The position numbers and the translations under genes are program-made. Shown in pieces: positions 23,467-33,251 of a DNA stretch of 64,000 bases. Each line of letters starts with the position of its first letter. Position 1 is the stretch's first letter. Origin of the DNA: Streptomyces sp. CG 926 (lineage in GTDB: Bacteria > Actinomycetota > Actinomycetes > Streptomycetales > Streptomycetaceae); the NCBI RefSeq assembly GCF_003148825.1, contig NZ_QGGZ01000012.1, positions 1-64,000 of the forward strand, read 5' to 3'. The notes beneath the pieces were generated by a model. The model had not been told where the DNA came from, searched no databases, and saw nothing but the letters and a program-made list of their open reading frames with translations.

Positions 23467-24375
23467 ATGCTCGATCTCGCCCGGCTCCGCGCCCTGCACG
23501 CCGTCTCCGTCCACGGCTCGGTGGCCGGCGCGGCGGCCGCCCTCGGCTACACGCCCTCGGCGGTCTCCCAGCAGATCTCCAAGCTGGAACGGGAGACCCG
23601 CACCACCCTGCTGGAGCGGCGCGGGCGCGGGGTCGCGCTCACCGAGGAGGCCCGCCATCTGGCAGATGCCGCACAGGAGTTGCTGGCGATCGTGGAGCGC
23701 ACCGAGACCACCTTGGAGGAGCGGCGCGGACAGCCCGGCGGGCTGCTGACGGTGGCCGCGTTCGCCTCGGCGGCGCGCGGGTTGCTGCCGCAGGTGTTGG
23801 CCGATCTGGCCCGCCGGCATCCGGCGCTGGACGTCCGGCTCACGGAGGTGGACCCGCACCTGTCCGTGGAACTGGTGGCCCGGGGGGTCACCGATCTGGC
23901 GGTGGCCCACGACTGGGACATCGCCCCGCTGCCCGCGCCCGAGGGGATCGAGCAGGCGGTGATCGGGGACGACCTCTGCGACCTGGTGGTGCCGGCCGGG
24001 CATCCCTTCACCACGCGCCGGGTCATCCGGCGCTCCGACCTCGGCGGCGAGCGTTGGGTCTGCCAGCCGCCCGGCCGGGTCTGCCACGACTGGCTGGTAC
24101 GGACCCTGCGCACCGCCGGGTTCGAGCCCGACATCGCGCACGTCGCGGAGGAGAACCACACCATCGTCGCGCTGGTCGCGGCCGGGCTCGGGGTGGCCGT
24201 CGTACCCCGGCTGGGTACCGGCGCGCTGCCGCCGGGGGCCGTGACGGTACCGCTGGAGCCGGGCCCCGTACGCCGGTTGTACGCCCTGTGGCGGACGGGG
24301 GCGGCTCGGCGCCCCGCGATCACCGAGGCCGTACGCAGCCTTCAGGAGCACTGGGCGAACCGTCAGGAGGCCTAG
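23467..24375 (+). CDS. LysR-family transcriptional regulator
   Basis: A 302-residue regulator. The N-terminal winged helix-turn-helix is VHGSVAGAAAALGYTPSAVSQQISKLERE. It is followed by the linker helix and a periplasmic-binding-like effector domain from about residue 93. It probably controls the divergent EamA permease, binding the CTTCA dyad, in response to the exported compound. The effector is not predictable. It ends with the GH3 gene about 100 bases downstream on the same strand. Confidence 0.9.
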   Translation: MLDLARLRALHAVSVHGSVAGAAAALGYTPSAVSQQISKLERETRTTLLERRGRGVALTEEARHLADAAQELLAIVERTETTLEERRGQPGGLLTVAAFASAARGLLPQVLADLARRHPALDVRLTEVDPHLSVELVARGVTDLAVAHDWDIAPLPAPEGIEQAVIGDDLCDLVVPAGHPFTTRRVIRRSDLGGERWVCQPPGRVCHDWLVRTLRTAGFEPDIAHVAEENHTIVALVAAGLGVAVVPRLGTGALPPGAVTVPLEPGPVRRLYALWRTGAARRPAITEAVRSLQEHWANRQEA

Positions 24376-24478
24376 GCCGTCTCTTTCGCCTAGGCCTCGT
24401 CGACCTCGGGGCCCCTTCCGGGGGACCTTCCGAGTGTCCGTCACCCCCCGGGCGTACCCCGGCAGTAGGGTCCGGCGC

Positions 24479-26281
24479 GTGCCGTACCACGCCTCGCGCC
24501 GGAATCTGCTCGCCGCGGCCGCCATGGTCGCCGTCACGGCCACCGGGGCGGCTTCCGCCGCGGTGGGTCCCCGCCCCCACCACACCCCCGACGACTCCCG
24601 ACCCCCGGGCAGCCGCCCCGGACGGGCCCGGCTGCGCGCCCTCGTGGACCGGATGAGCCTCGACGAGAAGATCGGGCAGCTCTTCGTCTCACGGGCCTAC
24701 GGGCATTCGGCGACGGATCCCGATCCGGCGGACGCCGAGCAGAACATGGCCGCCTTCGGCGTGCGCACCGCCGCCGAGCTGGTCTCCCGCTACCACCTCG
24801 GCGGGGTCATCTACTTCGCCTGGGCCCACAACACTCGCGATCCGCGGCAGATCGCCGCGCTCTCGGTCGGCCTCCAGCAGGCCGCCCTCACCGCGGGCCC
24901 CCGGATCCCCCTGCTGCTCTCCACCGACCAGGAGCACGGCGCCGTCGCCCGGATCGGCAAGCCCGCGACCCTGCTGCCGGGGGCGATGGCGCTCGGCGCG
25001 GCCGGCTCCACCGCCCACGCCCGGCGGGCCGCACACATCGCGGGCTCCGAGCTGGCCGCCATGGGCATCCGGCAGGACTACGCCCCGGTCGCCGACGTGA
25101 ACGTCAATCCGGCCAATCCGGTGATCGGCGTACGGTCCTTCGGCTCCGACCCGCACGCCGTGGCGGCGCTGGTCGCCGCCCAGGTCCGGGGCTACCAGGG
25201 GGCCGGGGTCGCCGCCACCGCCAAGCACTTCCCGGGCCACGGGGACACCGAGACCGACAGCCATGTCGGACTGCCGGTGATGCGGCACACGCGGGCCGCC
25301 TGGGAGGAGTTGGACGAGCCGCCCTTCCGGGCCGCGGTGGAGGCGGGCGTGGACGCCATCATGACGGCGCACATCGTCTTCCCCGCGCTCGATCCTTCGG
25401 GGGACCCGGCGACCCTCTCCCGGCCGATCGTCACCGGTCTGCTGCGCGAACGCCTCGGCTTCGAGGGGGTGGTGGTCACCGACGCCCTGGACATGGCCGG
25501 GGTCCGCCAGAAGTACGGGAACGACCGCGTGCCGGTCCTGGCCCTGCTGGCCGGCTGCGACCAGCTGCTGAACGCGCCGGACCTGGCGCTCGCGCAGCGC
25601 AGCGTGCGGGCGGCCGTCGAGTCGGGCGAGCTGACGGAGGCGCGCGTCGAGGAGTCGGTGCTGCGGATCCTGGAACTGAAGGCCCGCCGTGGCCTGTTCG
25701 ACGAGGCGTACACCACGGGCCGGGAGGTGGACGCCGTCGTGGGCGCGCGGGAGCACCTCGAGGCCGCCGACGCGATCGCGGCCGCCACGACGACCCTGCT
25801 GGCCGACCCGCGCGCTCTGGTGCCGTTCGACGCGAAGGCAGGGCCACGTCTGCTGGTCACGGGGACGGATCCGGTCTCCCCCACGGGTACCACCGGGCCC
25901 CCTACGGTCGTACTGGCCCGGGAGCTGACCGCCCTGGGCTGCCGGGCCACGGCGGTGCCGCCGGCCCGCGCCGTGGCCGCCGCGGCCGGTCACGCGGCCG
26001 TGCTGGTGTGCACGTACAACGTCCCGGAGGGCGAGAGTCCGCAGCGGACGTTGGTGGCGGAGCTGATCGCGACCGGCGTCCCGGTCGTCAGCCTGGCCGT
26101 CCGCAACCCGTACGACCCGGCCCGGCTGCCGGTCTGCGCGGCGGAGCTGGCGACGTACTCCTGGACGGACGTGGAGATGCGGGCGGCGGCCCGGGTGCTC
26201 ACCGGGGCGCTGCGGCCCGTCGGCCGGCTCCCCGTCCCGGTCCCGGGCCGCTACCCGCTGGGCCACGGGCTGACGCGCTGA
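24479..26281 (+). CDS. Secreted glycoside hydrolase family 3 (beta-N-acetylhexosaminidase-like)
   Basis: The 600-residue product has a twin-arginine-like start (SRRNLLAAAAMVAVTATGAAS), so it is probably exported. The GH3 barrel contains KHFPGHGDTETDSHVGLP (about 247-264), the NagZ-type loop whose His/Asp acts as acid-base, and the nucleophile region VVVTDALDMAG (Asp about 334). A C-terminal GH3 domain follows. Such enzymes release N-acetylglucosamine from wall or chitin fragments. GTG 24479 after AGTAGGG is preferred; GTG 24434 would add 15 residues before the signal. Confidence 0.87.
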   Translation: MPYHASRRNLLAAAAMVAVTATGAASAAVGPRPHHTPDDSRPPGSRPGRARLRALVDRMSLDEKIGQLFVSRAYGHSATDPDPADAEQNMAAFGVRTAAELVSRYHLGGVIYFAWAHNTRDPRQIAALSVGLQQAALTAGPRIPLLLSTDQEHGAVARIGKPATLLPGAMALGAAGSTAHARRAAHIAGSELAAMGIRQDYAPVADVNVNPANPVIGVRSFGSDPHAVAALVAAQVRGYQGAGVAATAKHFPGHGDTETDSHVGLPVMRHTRAAWEELDEPPFRAAVEAGVDAIMTAHIVFPALDPSGDPATLSRPIVTGLLRERLGFEGVVVTDALDMAGVRQKYGNDRVPVLALLAGCDQLLNAPDLALAQRSVRAAVESGELTEARVEESVLRILELKARRGLFDEAYTTGREVDAVVGAREHLEAADAIAAATTTLLADPRALVPFDAKAGPRLLVTGTDPVSPTGTTGPPTVVLARELTALGCRATAVPPARAVAAAAGHAAVLVCTYNVPEGESPQRTLVAELIATGVPVVSLAVRNPYDPARLPVCAAELATYSWTDVEMRAAARVLTGALRPVGRLPVPVPGRYPLGHGLTR

Positions 26282-26384
26282 TCGCTCAGGCGCCTGCCCG
26301 CGGCCCAGCGGCGCAAGGTCAGCGACCCACGGTCCGCGGCGCGCGCGGCCCACGGCGCGTGTCGGGACCGCTGCCGTGTCCCGG

Positions 26385-27818
26385 TTACGGCCGCAGCTGC
26401 GGCTCGCGCTCCAGGTCACGCTGGTCGAGCTGGGCGTCCGGCGCCGCCAGCGGCGCCGCCTTGCCCGCGTCGGCGAGCGCGGCGGCCGGGGCCACCCCGG
26501 CCCACTGCAGGATCTTCGCGGTGGCGAGGGCCTTCTCGCCGTCCATCAGCTTGGCGACGTTCGCCCCGTGGTTGGCGCCCGGCGCGATCATCACGTAGCT
26601 GTCGCGCACCCCGTAGCCGAGGCGGAACGGCTCGGCGCCCCACGGGTCGTTCTGCCCGTACACGAAGAGCATCTGGTGGGCGTTGTCGTGCACCCACTTG
26701 TCCACGTCCGCCATCACCCCCGGCTGGAAGGTCATGGGGATGTCGCGGGGCACGAAGTTGCGCGGCGGCTGGTAGCCGTAGCGGCTCAGGCCCTTCAGGT
26801 GCGGCAGCTTGATGTCCGGGGAACCGAGCTGCGTACCCGCCTGGTAGTAGTACGGCGTGTACGTCTCCAGTCCCTGGTCGGCGTAGGCCGAGAAGCCGGA
26901 GATCGCGTCGATCGAGTCCCAGATCGCCTGGTCGCTCGCGGTGGCGGCGGCCGGGATCGAGGCGCAGTCGGCGAGCAGGCTGTACTGCCAGAAGGCCCAC
27001 ACGTAGTCGAGCACGACGGCCTCGTAGGCCTTGTCGAGGTCGCCGACGGTGGTGAAGGTCCAGCCGTTCTCGGCGGCGGCGACCGCGTACTTGGCCTCCA
27101 GCGGCTCACGGCGCACGAGCGCCTCGCGCTGGACCGCGTTCAGCTTGTCGCGGCACTCCTTGGTGCCGACCTTGGCGAAGAACCGGTCGTAGGCCGAGTC
27201 CTCGTTGTTGACGACGTCGTTCGGCGCGACGTACGCGACGACACCGTCCATGTCGCGCGGGTAGAACCGCTCGTAGTACGTCGCCGTCATGCCGCCCTTG
27301 CTGGCGCCCGTGGCCAGCCAGTTCTTCTTGTAGATCTTCTTCAGCGCGGTGAAGAGGCGGTGCTGGTCACTCGCGGCCTGCCAGATGTCCAGGTTCGACC
27401 AGTTGGCCGGGTCGGGCCGGGACGGAGTGAAGAATCGATACTCCAGAGACACCTGGTTGCCGTCGACGATGGTCGTCGGCTCACTCCGGCGCGGGCTGGT
27501 GCTGACGTTGTAGCCGGAGGTGAAGAACACCGACGGCCGCGAGACGTCCTTGTGCAACAGGGTCAGGCGCTGCTTGAAGGTGCCCTTCCACGGCTGCCGA
27601 TGGTCCACCGGCTGCTCGTAGTTCAATACGAAGAAGCGGTAGCCGGGGTACGGCTTCTCCTCGATCAGGCTCATCCCGGGAATGCCGAGGATCTGGTCCT
27701 TGATGTCCGTGGCGGCCGCGGGCTGCGCGGCTGTGGCCGCTTGCGCCGTGGTACCGGCCGCGCCCATGGTGCCGATGAGCACCACGAGCGACAGCAGCCA
27801 TCCGAGCGTCTTGCGCAT
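26385..27818 (-). CDS. Secreted S37-family prolyl tri/tetrapeptidyl aminopeptidase
   Basis: A 477-residue protein with a Sec signal peptide (cleavage near AQA-AT, residue 28). The nucleophile motif GASKGGMTATYYERFYP and the later FVYGQNDPWGAEPF and GANHG segments, carrying the Asp and His, fit the alpha/beta-hydrolase S37 peptidases known from Streptomyces. They remove short peptides from the N-terminus of secreted proteins. ATG 27818 follows GGGGAGG. Direct repeats ACCTAGYTGGG lie upstream. It is a single-gene unit. Confidence 0.87.
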   Translation of the reverse strand: MRKTLGWLLSLVVLIGTMGAAGTTAQAATAAQPAAATDIKDQILGIPGMSLIEEKPYPGYRFFVLNYEQPVDHRQPWKGTFKQRLTLLHKDVSRPSVFFTSGYNVSTSPRRSEPTTIVDGNQVSLEYRFFTPSRPDPANWSNLDIWQAASDQHRLFTALKKIYKKNWLATGASKGGMTATYYERFYPRDMDGVVAYVAPNDVVNNEDSAYDRFFAKVGTKECRDKLNAVQREALVRREPLEAKYAVAAAENGWTFTTVGDLDKAYEAVVLDYVWAFWQYSLLADCASIPAAATASDQAIWDSIDAISGFSAYADQGLETYTPYYYQAGTQLGSPDIKLPHLKGLSRYGYQPPRNFVPRDIPMTFQPGVMADVDKWVHDNAHQMLFVYGQNDPWGAEPFRLGYGVRDSYVMIAPGANHGANVAKLMDGEKALATAKILQWAGVAPAAALADAGKAAPLAAPDAQLDQRDLEREPQLRP

Positions 27819-27853
27819 TCACCCTCCCCTTGAGTTCACTTCGGTCGCCGTGA

Positions 27854-27894
27854 ACCTAGCTGGGGCAACGCACGGCTGAACAGACCTAGTTGGG
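27854..27894 (-). promoter_or_regulatory. Direct repeats upstream of the S37 peptidase gene
   Basis: ACCTAGCTGGG at 27854 and ACCTAGTTGGG at 27884 are 30 bases apart, close to three helical turns. They lie 36-76 bases before the start and may be activator sites. Confidence 0.35.
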
Positions 27895-27902
27895 CCTGTC
27901 CG

Positions 27903-28304
27903 TCAGCACAGGATCCAGCCGGAACCCCCGGATCCGGCCCCCACGCTCCCCTTTACATACACGCAGCGGTTGATCGCGCCCACGGTGACAGGCCCGGCAT
28001 ATCGGGTGAATCGGCCGGCCTCGCGCACCGGGGCTCCACCACGCGGCTGGATGCTCACCGTCATCCGGCGCCGCTCACCGGAGACCCGCGCCACGGTCAT
28101 CGCGCAGGCCTGGTTGCGGCTCTTGTAGACCCGCACCTCACCCGTCCCGAACGTCACCGTCCGGGCCAGCCGGCCCCCGCACCCCTCGGTCGAGGCCTGG
28201 GCCACCGGCGGCGTGAACAGCCCGCCCGCGCACAGCCACAGCGCCGCCGTGAAAACCCCCAGGGACGCGACCCGGCGGCCACGCCTCCTCCGTCCCTGCA
28301 ACAC
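27903..28304 (-). CDS. Small secreted protein of unknown function
   Basis: A 133-residue product from GTG 28304 after GGGGGACAGG. The reading frame is open back to 28430, but that part lacks a ribosome site and has no signal features. A basic N-terminus and hydrophobic core end with PPVAQA-ST, so it is secreted. The mature part (about 95 residues) is basic, with four cysteines that could make two disulfides, including one in the last residue. I do not recognise the family. Confidence 0.65.
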   Translation of the reverse strand: MLQGRRRRGRRVASLGVFTAALWLCAGGLFTPPVAQASTEGCGGRLARTVTFGTGEVRVYKSRNQACAMTVARVSGERRRMTVSIQPRGGAPVREAGRFTRYAGPVTVGAINRCVYVKGSVGAGSGGSGWILC

Positions 28305-28546
28305 CCTGTCCCCCGATCGGTCATACGTACAGTGCGCGCACGCACGTACGACGTCGGAACCCCTCGGATGGTTGCCGCGCGCAAGGGCCCGGCGCACCGA
28401 CGGCGGCCGCCCTCCCTCGTACGGGTGCATCCGTCACCTCCCGGCGGGCGAGCGGAAGTTCGCACCCGGGAGGGCGATTACGCTAGGTGACCCATACCCC
28501 GCTCGCCGTCACCGCAGCCGTGCTGCGGCCGTGAAAGGCCCCTGAG

Positions 28547-29101
28547 ATGACCAACGACCTGCTCGACCGCAAGCTGGCGCGCGCCTTCACGCACCTGGAC
28601 GCCGACCGGAGCGGCGTGATCGACGCCGACGACATCATCGCGCTCGGCTCCCGGCTGCTGACGGCCCTCGCGGAGCCGGCCGGCTCGCCCAAGGCGGAGC
28701 TGGTGATGGGCGGTCTGGCCGACTTCTGGCAGGACCTGTTCACCGAGCTGGACATCGACCGGGACGGCAAGGTCACGCCGGAGGAGTACAAGCAGGGCAT
28801 GACCCGCCTGTACGCGCAGGGCGGGCCCGCCTACGACCGCTCGTTCCGGCCGATGATGCGGGCGATCCTGACGATCGTCGACACCGACGGCGACGGATTC
28901 ATCAGCCCGCAGGAGTTCCACCGGGCGCAGGAGGCCTTCGACACGCGGCTGAGCCCGGCCGACACGGAGGCGCTGTTCCACCGCATCGACGCGAACGGGG
29001 ACGGCTGCCTCACCGTCGACGAACTGCTCGACGCGGTACGCGAGTACTACACCGGCACCGACGCGGACGCCCCGGGGAACCTGCTGTTCGGCGAGTTCTG
29101 A
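28547..29101 (+). CDS. EF-hand calcium-binding protein (calerythrin-like)
   Basis: A 184-residue cytoplasmic protein with four EF-hand loops: DADRSGVIDADD, DIDRDGKVTPEE, DTDGDGFISPQE and DANGDGCLTVDE. The spacing is in two pairs, as in sarcoplasmic calcium-binding proteins and actinomycete calerythrin. All loops keep Asp at position 1 and an acidic residue at 12; loop 1 has Asp rather than Glu at 12. It is probably a Ca2+ sensor or buffer linked to development. It has its own promoter region and is convergent with the ABC exporter. Confidence 0.92.
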   Translation: MTNDLLDRKLARAFTHLDADRSGVIDADDIIALGSRLLTALAEPAGSPKAELVMGGLADFWQDLFTELDIDRDGKVTPEEYKQGMTRLYAQGGPAYDRSFRPMMRAILTIVDTDGDGFISPQEFHRAQEAFDTRLSPADTEALFHRIDANGDGCLTVDELLDAVREYYTGTDADAPGNLLFGEF

Positions 29102-29141
29102 CCCCGGGGCGACTTCAGCCAGGTCCGGCGGCTCGGGCGGT

Positions 29142-32100
29142 TCAGGCCGCGGCGCGCTCGTCCTCGCCGACGAAGGTGCGCCACAGATCGGCGTACCGGC
29201 CGCCGCGCGCCAGGAGTTCGGTATGGGTGCCGTCCTCGATCACCCGGCCGCGGTCCATGACCACGACCCGGTCGGCGCGCGCCGCGGTGGTCAGGCGGTG
29301 CGCGACCACCAAGGTGGTGCGCTTGCCGGCGAGGCGGTCGGTCGCCTGGTTGACCTGGGCCTCGGTGGCCAGGTCGAGGGCGGCGGTGGCCTCGTCGAGC
29401 AGCAGCACGTCCGGGTCGACGAGCTCGGCCCGGGCCAGAGCGATCAGCTGCCGCTGGCCCGCGGAGAGGTTGCGGCCGCGCTCGGCGACGGTGTGCAGGT
29501 AGCCGCCGTCGAGGGTGGCGATCATGTCGTGGGCACCGACCGCGTGGGCGGCGGCCTCCACCTCGGCATCGCTCGCCCCCGGGCGCCCGTAGGCGATGGC
29601 GTCACGGACGGTTCCCGGGAAGAGGTAGGCCTCCTGGGGGACGACGCCCAGCCGGTGGCGGTACGCCGTCAGGTCCAGCTCCCGTATGTCCGCGCCGTCG
29701 GCGGTGACCCGGCCCGAGGTCGGATCGTAGAACCGGGCCACCATCTTGACCAGCGTGGACTTCCCCGCTCCGGTCTCGCCCACGAAGGCGACGGTCTGCC
29801 CCGCGGGTATCCGCAGGTCGATCCCGGCCAGGGCCTCGCCCTTCTCGCCCCGCTCCTCGGCCGTCCCGTACTGGAAGCGGACGTTCTCGAAGGCGATCTC
29901 CCCGCCGAGCGATTCCAGCGCGCGCGGCCGCTCGGGCAGCGGGGTGGTGGTGGGCTCGCGCAGCAGCCCCTGGATGCGGCCGAGGGCGACCGTGGCCTGC
30001 TGGTAGCCGTCGAAGACCTGGGAGAGCTGCTGGACGGGCGCGAAGAACAGGTCGATGTAGAGCAGGTACGCGACCAGCGCGCCGGTGGTGAGCGTGCCGG
30101 CCTCCACCCGGCCCGCGCCCACGATCAGCACGGCGGCCGCGGCCCCCGAGGACAGCAGCTGCACGAAGGGGAAGTAGACGGATATCAGCCACTGGCCGCG
30201 GACCCGGGCCTCGCGGTACGAGTGGCTGCGCTCGGCGAAGCGCTTGGCGCCCGAGCCCTCGCGGCGGAAGGCCTGGACGATGCGCAGGCCCGAGACGGAC
30301 TCCTGAAGGTCGGCGTTGACCAGGCTGACCCGGTCGCGGGCGAGCTCGTAGGCGGCGACGGACCTGCGGCGGAACACGATCGTGCCGACCACCAGGACGG
30401 GCAGGGTCGCGAAGACGATCAGTGCGAGCTCGACGTCCAGGACGAGCAGCGCGATCAGGATGCCGAAGAAGGTGAACACGGAGACCACGGCGGTGACGAG
30501 CCCGGTCTGCAGGAAGGAGCTCAGCGAGTCCACGTCGGTGGTCATCCGGGTCATGATCTTGCCGGTCAGCTCGCGCTCGTAGTAGTCGAGGCCGAGACGC
30601 TGGAGCTGGGCGAAGATCTTGACGCGCAGGGCGTACAGCACGCGCTCGCCGGTACGGCCCGTCATCCGGGTCTCGGCGAACTGCGCGGCCCACTGCGCGA
30701 CGACGACGGCGAGGGCGAGCCCGGCGGCCACCCAGACGGCGCCGAGCACGGCCTGCTCCACGCCTTGGTCGATGCCGTGCCGGATCAGGATCGGCAGCAG
30801 CAGTCCGGCCCCCGCGTCCGCGGCGACGAGGCCGAGGCTGATGGCGAGCGGCGCCCAGAACCCATGGAGCAGGCGACGTAGGCCGTAGCTCTCCTCGGCG
30901 GCCTCGGCGCGGGTCTCGTCCACCTCGGGCAGGTCGTCGGCGGGCGGCAGCGCGGCCACCTGTGCGAGCAGTTCGGGGGTGGCGGGCATCCCGGCGACGG
31001 ACCCGGCCATGGAGTGCCCGGCTCCGGGCGCGCCACCCGCGGCGGGGGCCGCTCCGGGGACGGCGGTGCCGGCGGCGCCCTCGGCGTCCTCCTGGCGGCG
31101 CCACAGCTCGGGGGTGACCCCGCCGGCGACCCGCCGCTTGGCGTTGACCGGCTCCGAGTCGATCTCGGCTTCCAGCTCGATGCCGCGTTCGAGGTCCCGG
31201 TCGAGCTCGCGCTCGAACTCGGTCATCACCCGGGCGTCCGGGGTCCGCGGCGAGGCGGCGCCGAGTGCGTCCGGGTCGGTGAGCAGCCTGCGGTAGAGCG
31301 CGGACCGGCTCTCCAGCTGCTCGTGCGTCCCGATGTCGGCGAGCCGCCCGCGGTCGAGTACGGCGATCCGGTCGGCCAGCGCGAGCGTGGAGCGGCGGTG
31401 GGCGATCAGCAGGGTGGTCCGGCCCGCCATGACGGAGCGCAGGGCCTCGTGGATCTCGTGCTCGACGCGGGCGTCGACGGCGGAGGTGGCGTCGTCGAGG
31501 AGCAGCAGCCGGGGGTCGGTGAGGATGGCGCGGGCGAGGGCGATGCGCTGGCGCTGACCGCCGGACAGCGTGAGCCCCTGCTCGCCGACCTTGGTGTCGT
31601 ACCCGGCGGGCAGGGCCTGGATGAACCCCTCGGCCTGGGCGGCGCGGGCGGCGGCCTCGATCTGCTCCTCGGTGGCTTCGGGGTGCCCGTAGGCGATGTT
31701 GGCGCGGATGGTGTCGGAGAAGAGGAAGGAGTCCTCGGGAACCAGGCCGATCGCGCCGCGCAGGGAGTCGTAGGTCAGCTCGCGGACGTCGTGGCCGCCG
31801 ACGCGGACGGCGCCGCCGTCGGCGTCGTAGAACCGGGGCAGCAGGAGCGCGACGGTGGACTTGCCGCTGCCCGAGGAGCCGACGACGGCGACGGTCTCGC
31901 CCTGGGCCACGGACAGCGAGAACCCGTCGAGGACCGGCCGGTCGGGGTCGTAGCCGAAGCGGACGTCGTCGAACTCGACGGTGGCGGGCGCGTCGGCGGG
32001 CAGCTCGTGGGTGCCCTCGTGGATCTCGGGCTCGGTGTCGATGAGCTCGAAGAGGCGCTCCACGCCGGCCCGGGCCTGCTGTCCGACGGTGAGGACCATC

Positions 32101-33005
32101 GCGAGCATGCGGACGGGTCCGACGAGCTGGGCGAGGTAGGTGGAGAAGGCGACGAAGGTACCGAGGGTGACCTGGCCGTTGGTGGCCATCCAGCCGCCGA
32201 GGGCCAGCATGGCGACCTGGGCGAGCGCGGGGACGGCCTGGAGGGCGGGGGTGTAGCGCGAGTTGAGCCGGATGGTCCGCATCCGGCCGGCGAACAGTCG
32301 GCGGCCGGCTTCACGCAGCTTGCCGGTCTCCTGCGCCTCCTGGCCGAAGCCCTTGACGACGCGGACGCCGGTCACGGCCCCGTCGACGACGGTCGCGACG
32401 GCGGCGGCCTGGCCCTGGGCCCACCAGGTGGCGGGGAAGAGCTTCTTGCGACTGCGCTTGGCTATGAACCACAGGGCGGGGGCCATGAGCAGGGCGACGA
32501 GGGTCAGCAGCGGCGAGAGCCAGAGCATGATCCCCAGGGACATCCCGAAGAGCAGGAAGTTCCCGATGGTCATGGGCAGCATGAAGAGCAGGCCCTGGAT
32601 CAGCTGGAGGTCGCTGGTGGCACGGCCGACGACCTGGCCGGTGTTCAGCTCGTCCTGCCGCCGCCCGTCGAGGCGGGCGATGGTGGCGTACATGTCGGTG
32701 CGCAGGTCGTGCTGCACGTCGAGGGCGAGTCGCCCGCCGTAGTACCTGCGTATGTAGGTCATGACGTACACGACCAGGGCCGCGGCTATGAGCAGCCCGG
32801 CCCAGGGGGCCATGGGCTTGGTCCGGTCCCCGATGACGTCATCGATGATCACCTTGGTGACCAGCGGCACGACCGCCATGACGGCCATACCGGCCAGCGA
32901 GGAGCCGAGCGCGAGCAGCACATTGGTCCTGTACCGCCAGGTGTAGGCGGCCAGCCGCTTGCCCCAGCCCTGTTTCTCCCCAGCCGCTGTCTCTGCCGCC
33001 GCCAC
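29142..33005 (-). CDS. Single-chain ABC exporter with two unequal half-transporters
   Basis: A 1287-residue protein fusing two six-helix/NBD halves, normally separate subunits. NBD1 has Walker A GSSGSGKST (about 376-384), LSGGQ (about 480) and Walker B LLLLDD, so its catalytic Glu is Asp. NBD2 has Walker A GETGAGKST (about 1075), signature LSAGQ (about 1180) and a normal LLLLDE. By the known head-to-tail arrangement, Walker sites of NBD1 with the NBD2 signature give one degenerate ATP site. NBD2 Walker with the NBD1 LSGGQ gives one working site, as in TM287/288-type exporters. A Glu/Arg-rich then Ala/Gly/Pro-rich linker of about 130 residues joins the halves. GTG 33005 follows GGGGAGG; ATG 33068 lacks a good site. 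Substrate unknown, perhaps drugs or lipids. Confidence 0.92.
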   Translation of the reverse strand: MAAAETAAGEKQGWGKRLAAYTWRYRTNVLLALGSSLAGMAVMAVVPLVTKVIIDDVIGDRTKPMAPWAGLLIAAALVVYVMTYIRRYYGGRLALDVQHDLRTDMYATIARLDGRRQDELNTGQVVGRATSDLQLIQGLLFMLPMTIGNFLLFGMSLGIMLWLSPLLTLVALLMAPALWFIAKRSRKKLFPATWWAQGQAAAVATVVDGAVTGVRVVKGFGQEAQETGKLREAGRRLFAGRMRTIRLNSRYTPALQAVPALAQVAMLALGGWMATNGQVTLGTFVAFSTYLAQLVGPVRMLAMVLTVGQQARAGVERLFELIDTEPEIHEGTHELPADAPATVEFDDVRFGYDPDRPVLDGFSLSVAQGETVAVVGSSGSGKSTVALLLPRFYDADGGAVRVGGHDVRELTYDSLRGAIGLVPEDSFLFSDTIRANIAYGHPEATEEQIEAAARAAQAEGFIQALPAGYDTKVGEQGLTLSGGQRQRIALARAILTDPRLLLLDDATSAVDARVEHEIHEALRSVMAGRTTLLIAHRRSTLALADRIAVLDRGRLADIGTHEQLESRSALYRRLLTDPDALGAASPRTPDARVMTEFERELDRDLERGIELEAEIDSEPVNAKRRVAGGVTPELWRRQEDAEGAAGTAVPGAAPAAGGAPGAGHSMAGSVAGMPATPELLAQVAALPPADDLPEVDETRAEAAEESYGLRRLLHGFWAPLAISLGLVAADAGAGLLLPILIRHGIDQGVEQAVLGAVWVAAGLALAVVVAQWAAQFAETRMTGRTGERVLYALRVKIFAQLQRLGLDYYERELTGKIMTRMTTDVDSLSSFLQTGLVTAVVSVFTFFGILIALLVLDVELALIVFATLPVLVVGTIVFRRRSVAAYELARDRVSLVNADLQESVSGLRIVQAFRREGSGAKRFAERSHSYREARVRGQWLISVYFPFVQLLSSGAAAAVLIVGAGRVEAGTLTTGALVAYLLYIDLFFAPVQQLSQVFDGYQQATVALGRIQGLLREPTTTPLPERPRALESLGGEIAFENVRFQYGTAEERGEKGEALAGIDLRIPAGQTVAFVGETGAGKSTLVKMVARFYDPTSGRVTADGADIRELDLTAYRHRLGVVPQEAYLFPGTVRDAIAYGRPGASDAEVEAAAHAVGAHDMIATLDGGYLHTVAERGRNLSAGQRQLIALARAELVDPDVLLLDEATAALDLATEAQVNQATDRLAGKRTTLVVAHRLTTAARADRVVVMDRGRVIEDGTHTELLARGGRYADLWRTFVGEDERAAA

Positions 33006-33251
33006 GTGAGGCCTCCCCGTTCGTCCTGTCCTGCCGGAAGCGCCAACGCTCCGACCGGCGGATTTCATCCCGCCGCAACAATCGCACTGTCGTACGGCGG
33101 GGGCGCGCGGGCCGCGTCCGACCGGGCGGGGAGGCAGGGCCGGCCCCTGTCAAGCCACGACTATCCGGATCTGTGAGGGCCGGGGCGCGCTGCCGATGCT
33201 GGAAGTCGGCCGCCCACCGATCGCGGTGGCGCAGCGAAGGGAACGAGGACC

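Noticed and set aside
31014..33176. 720-codon plus-strand frame over the ABC exporter
   Set aside because: It is antisense to intact Walker and signature motifs and has no domain or ribosome site.
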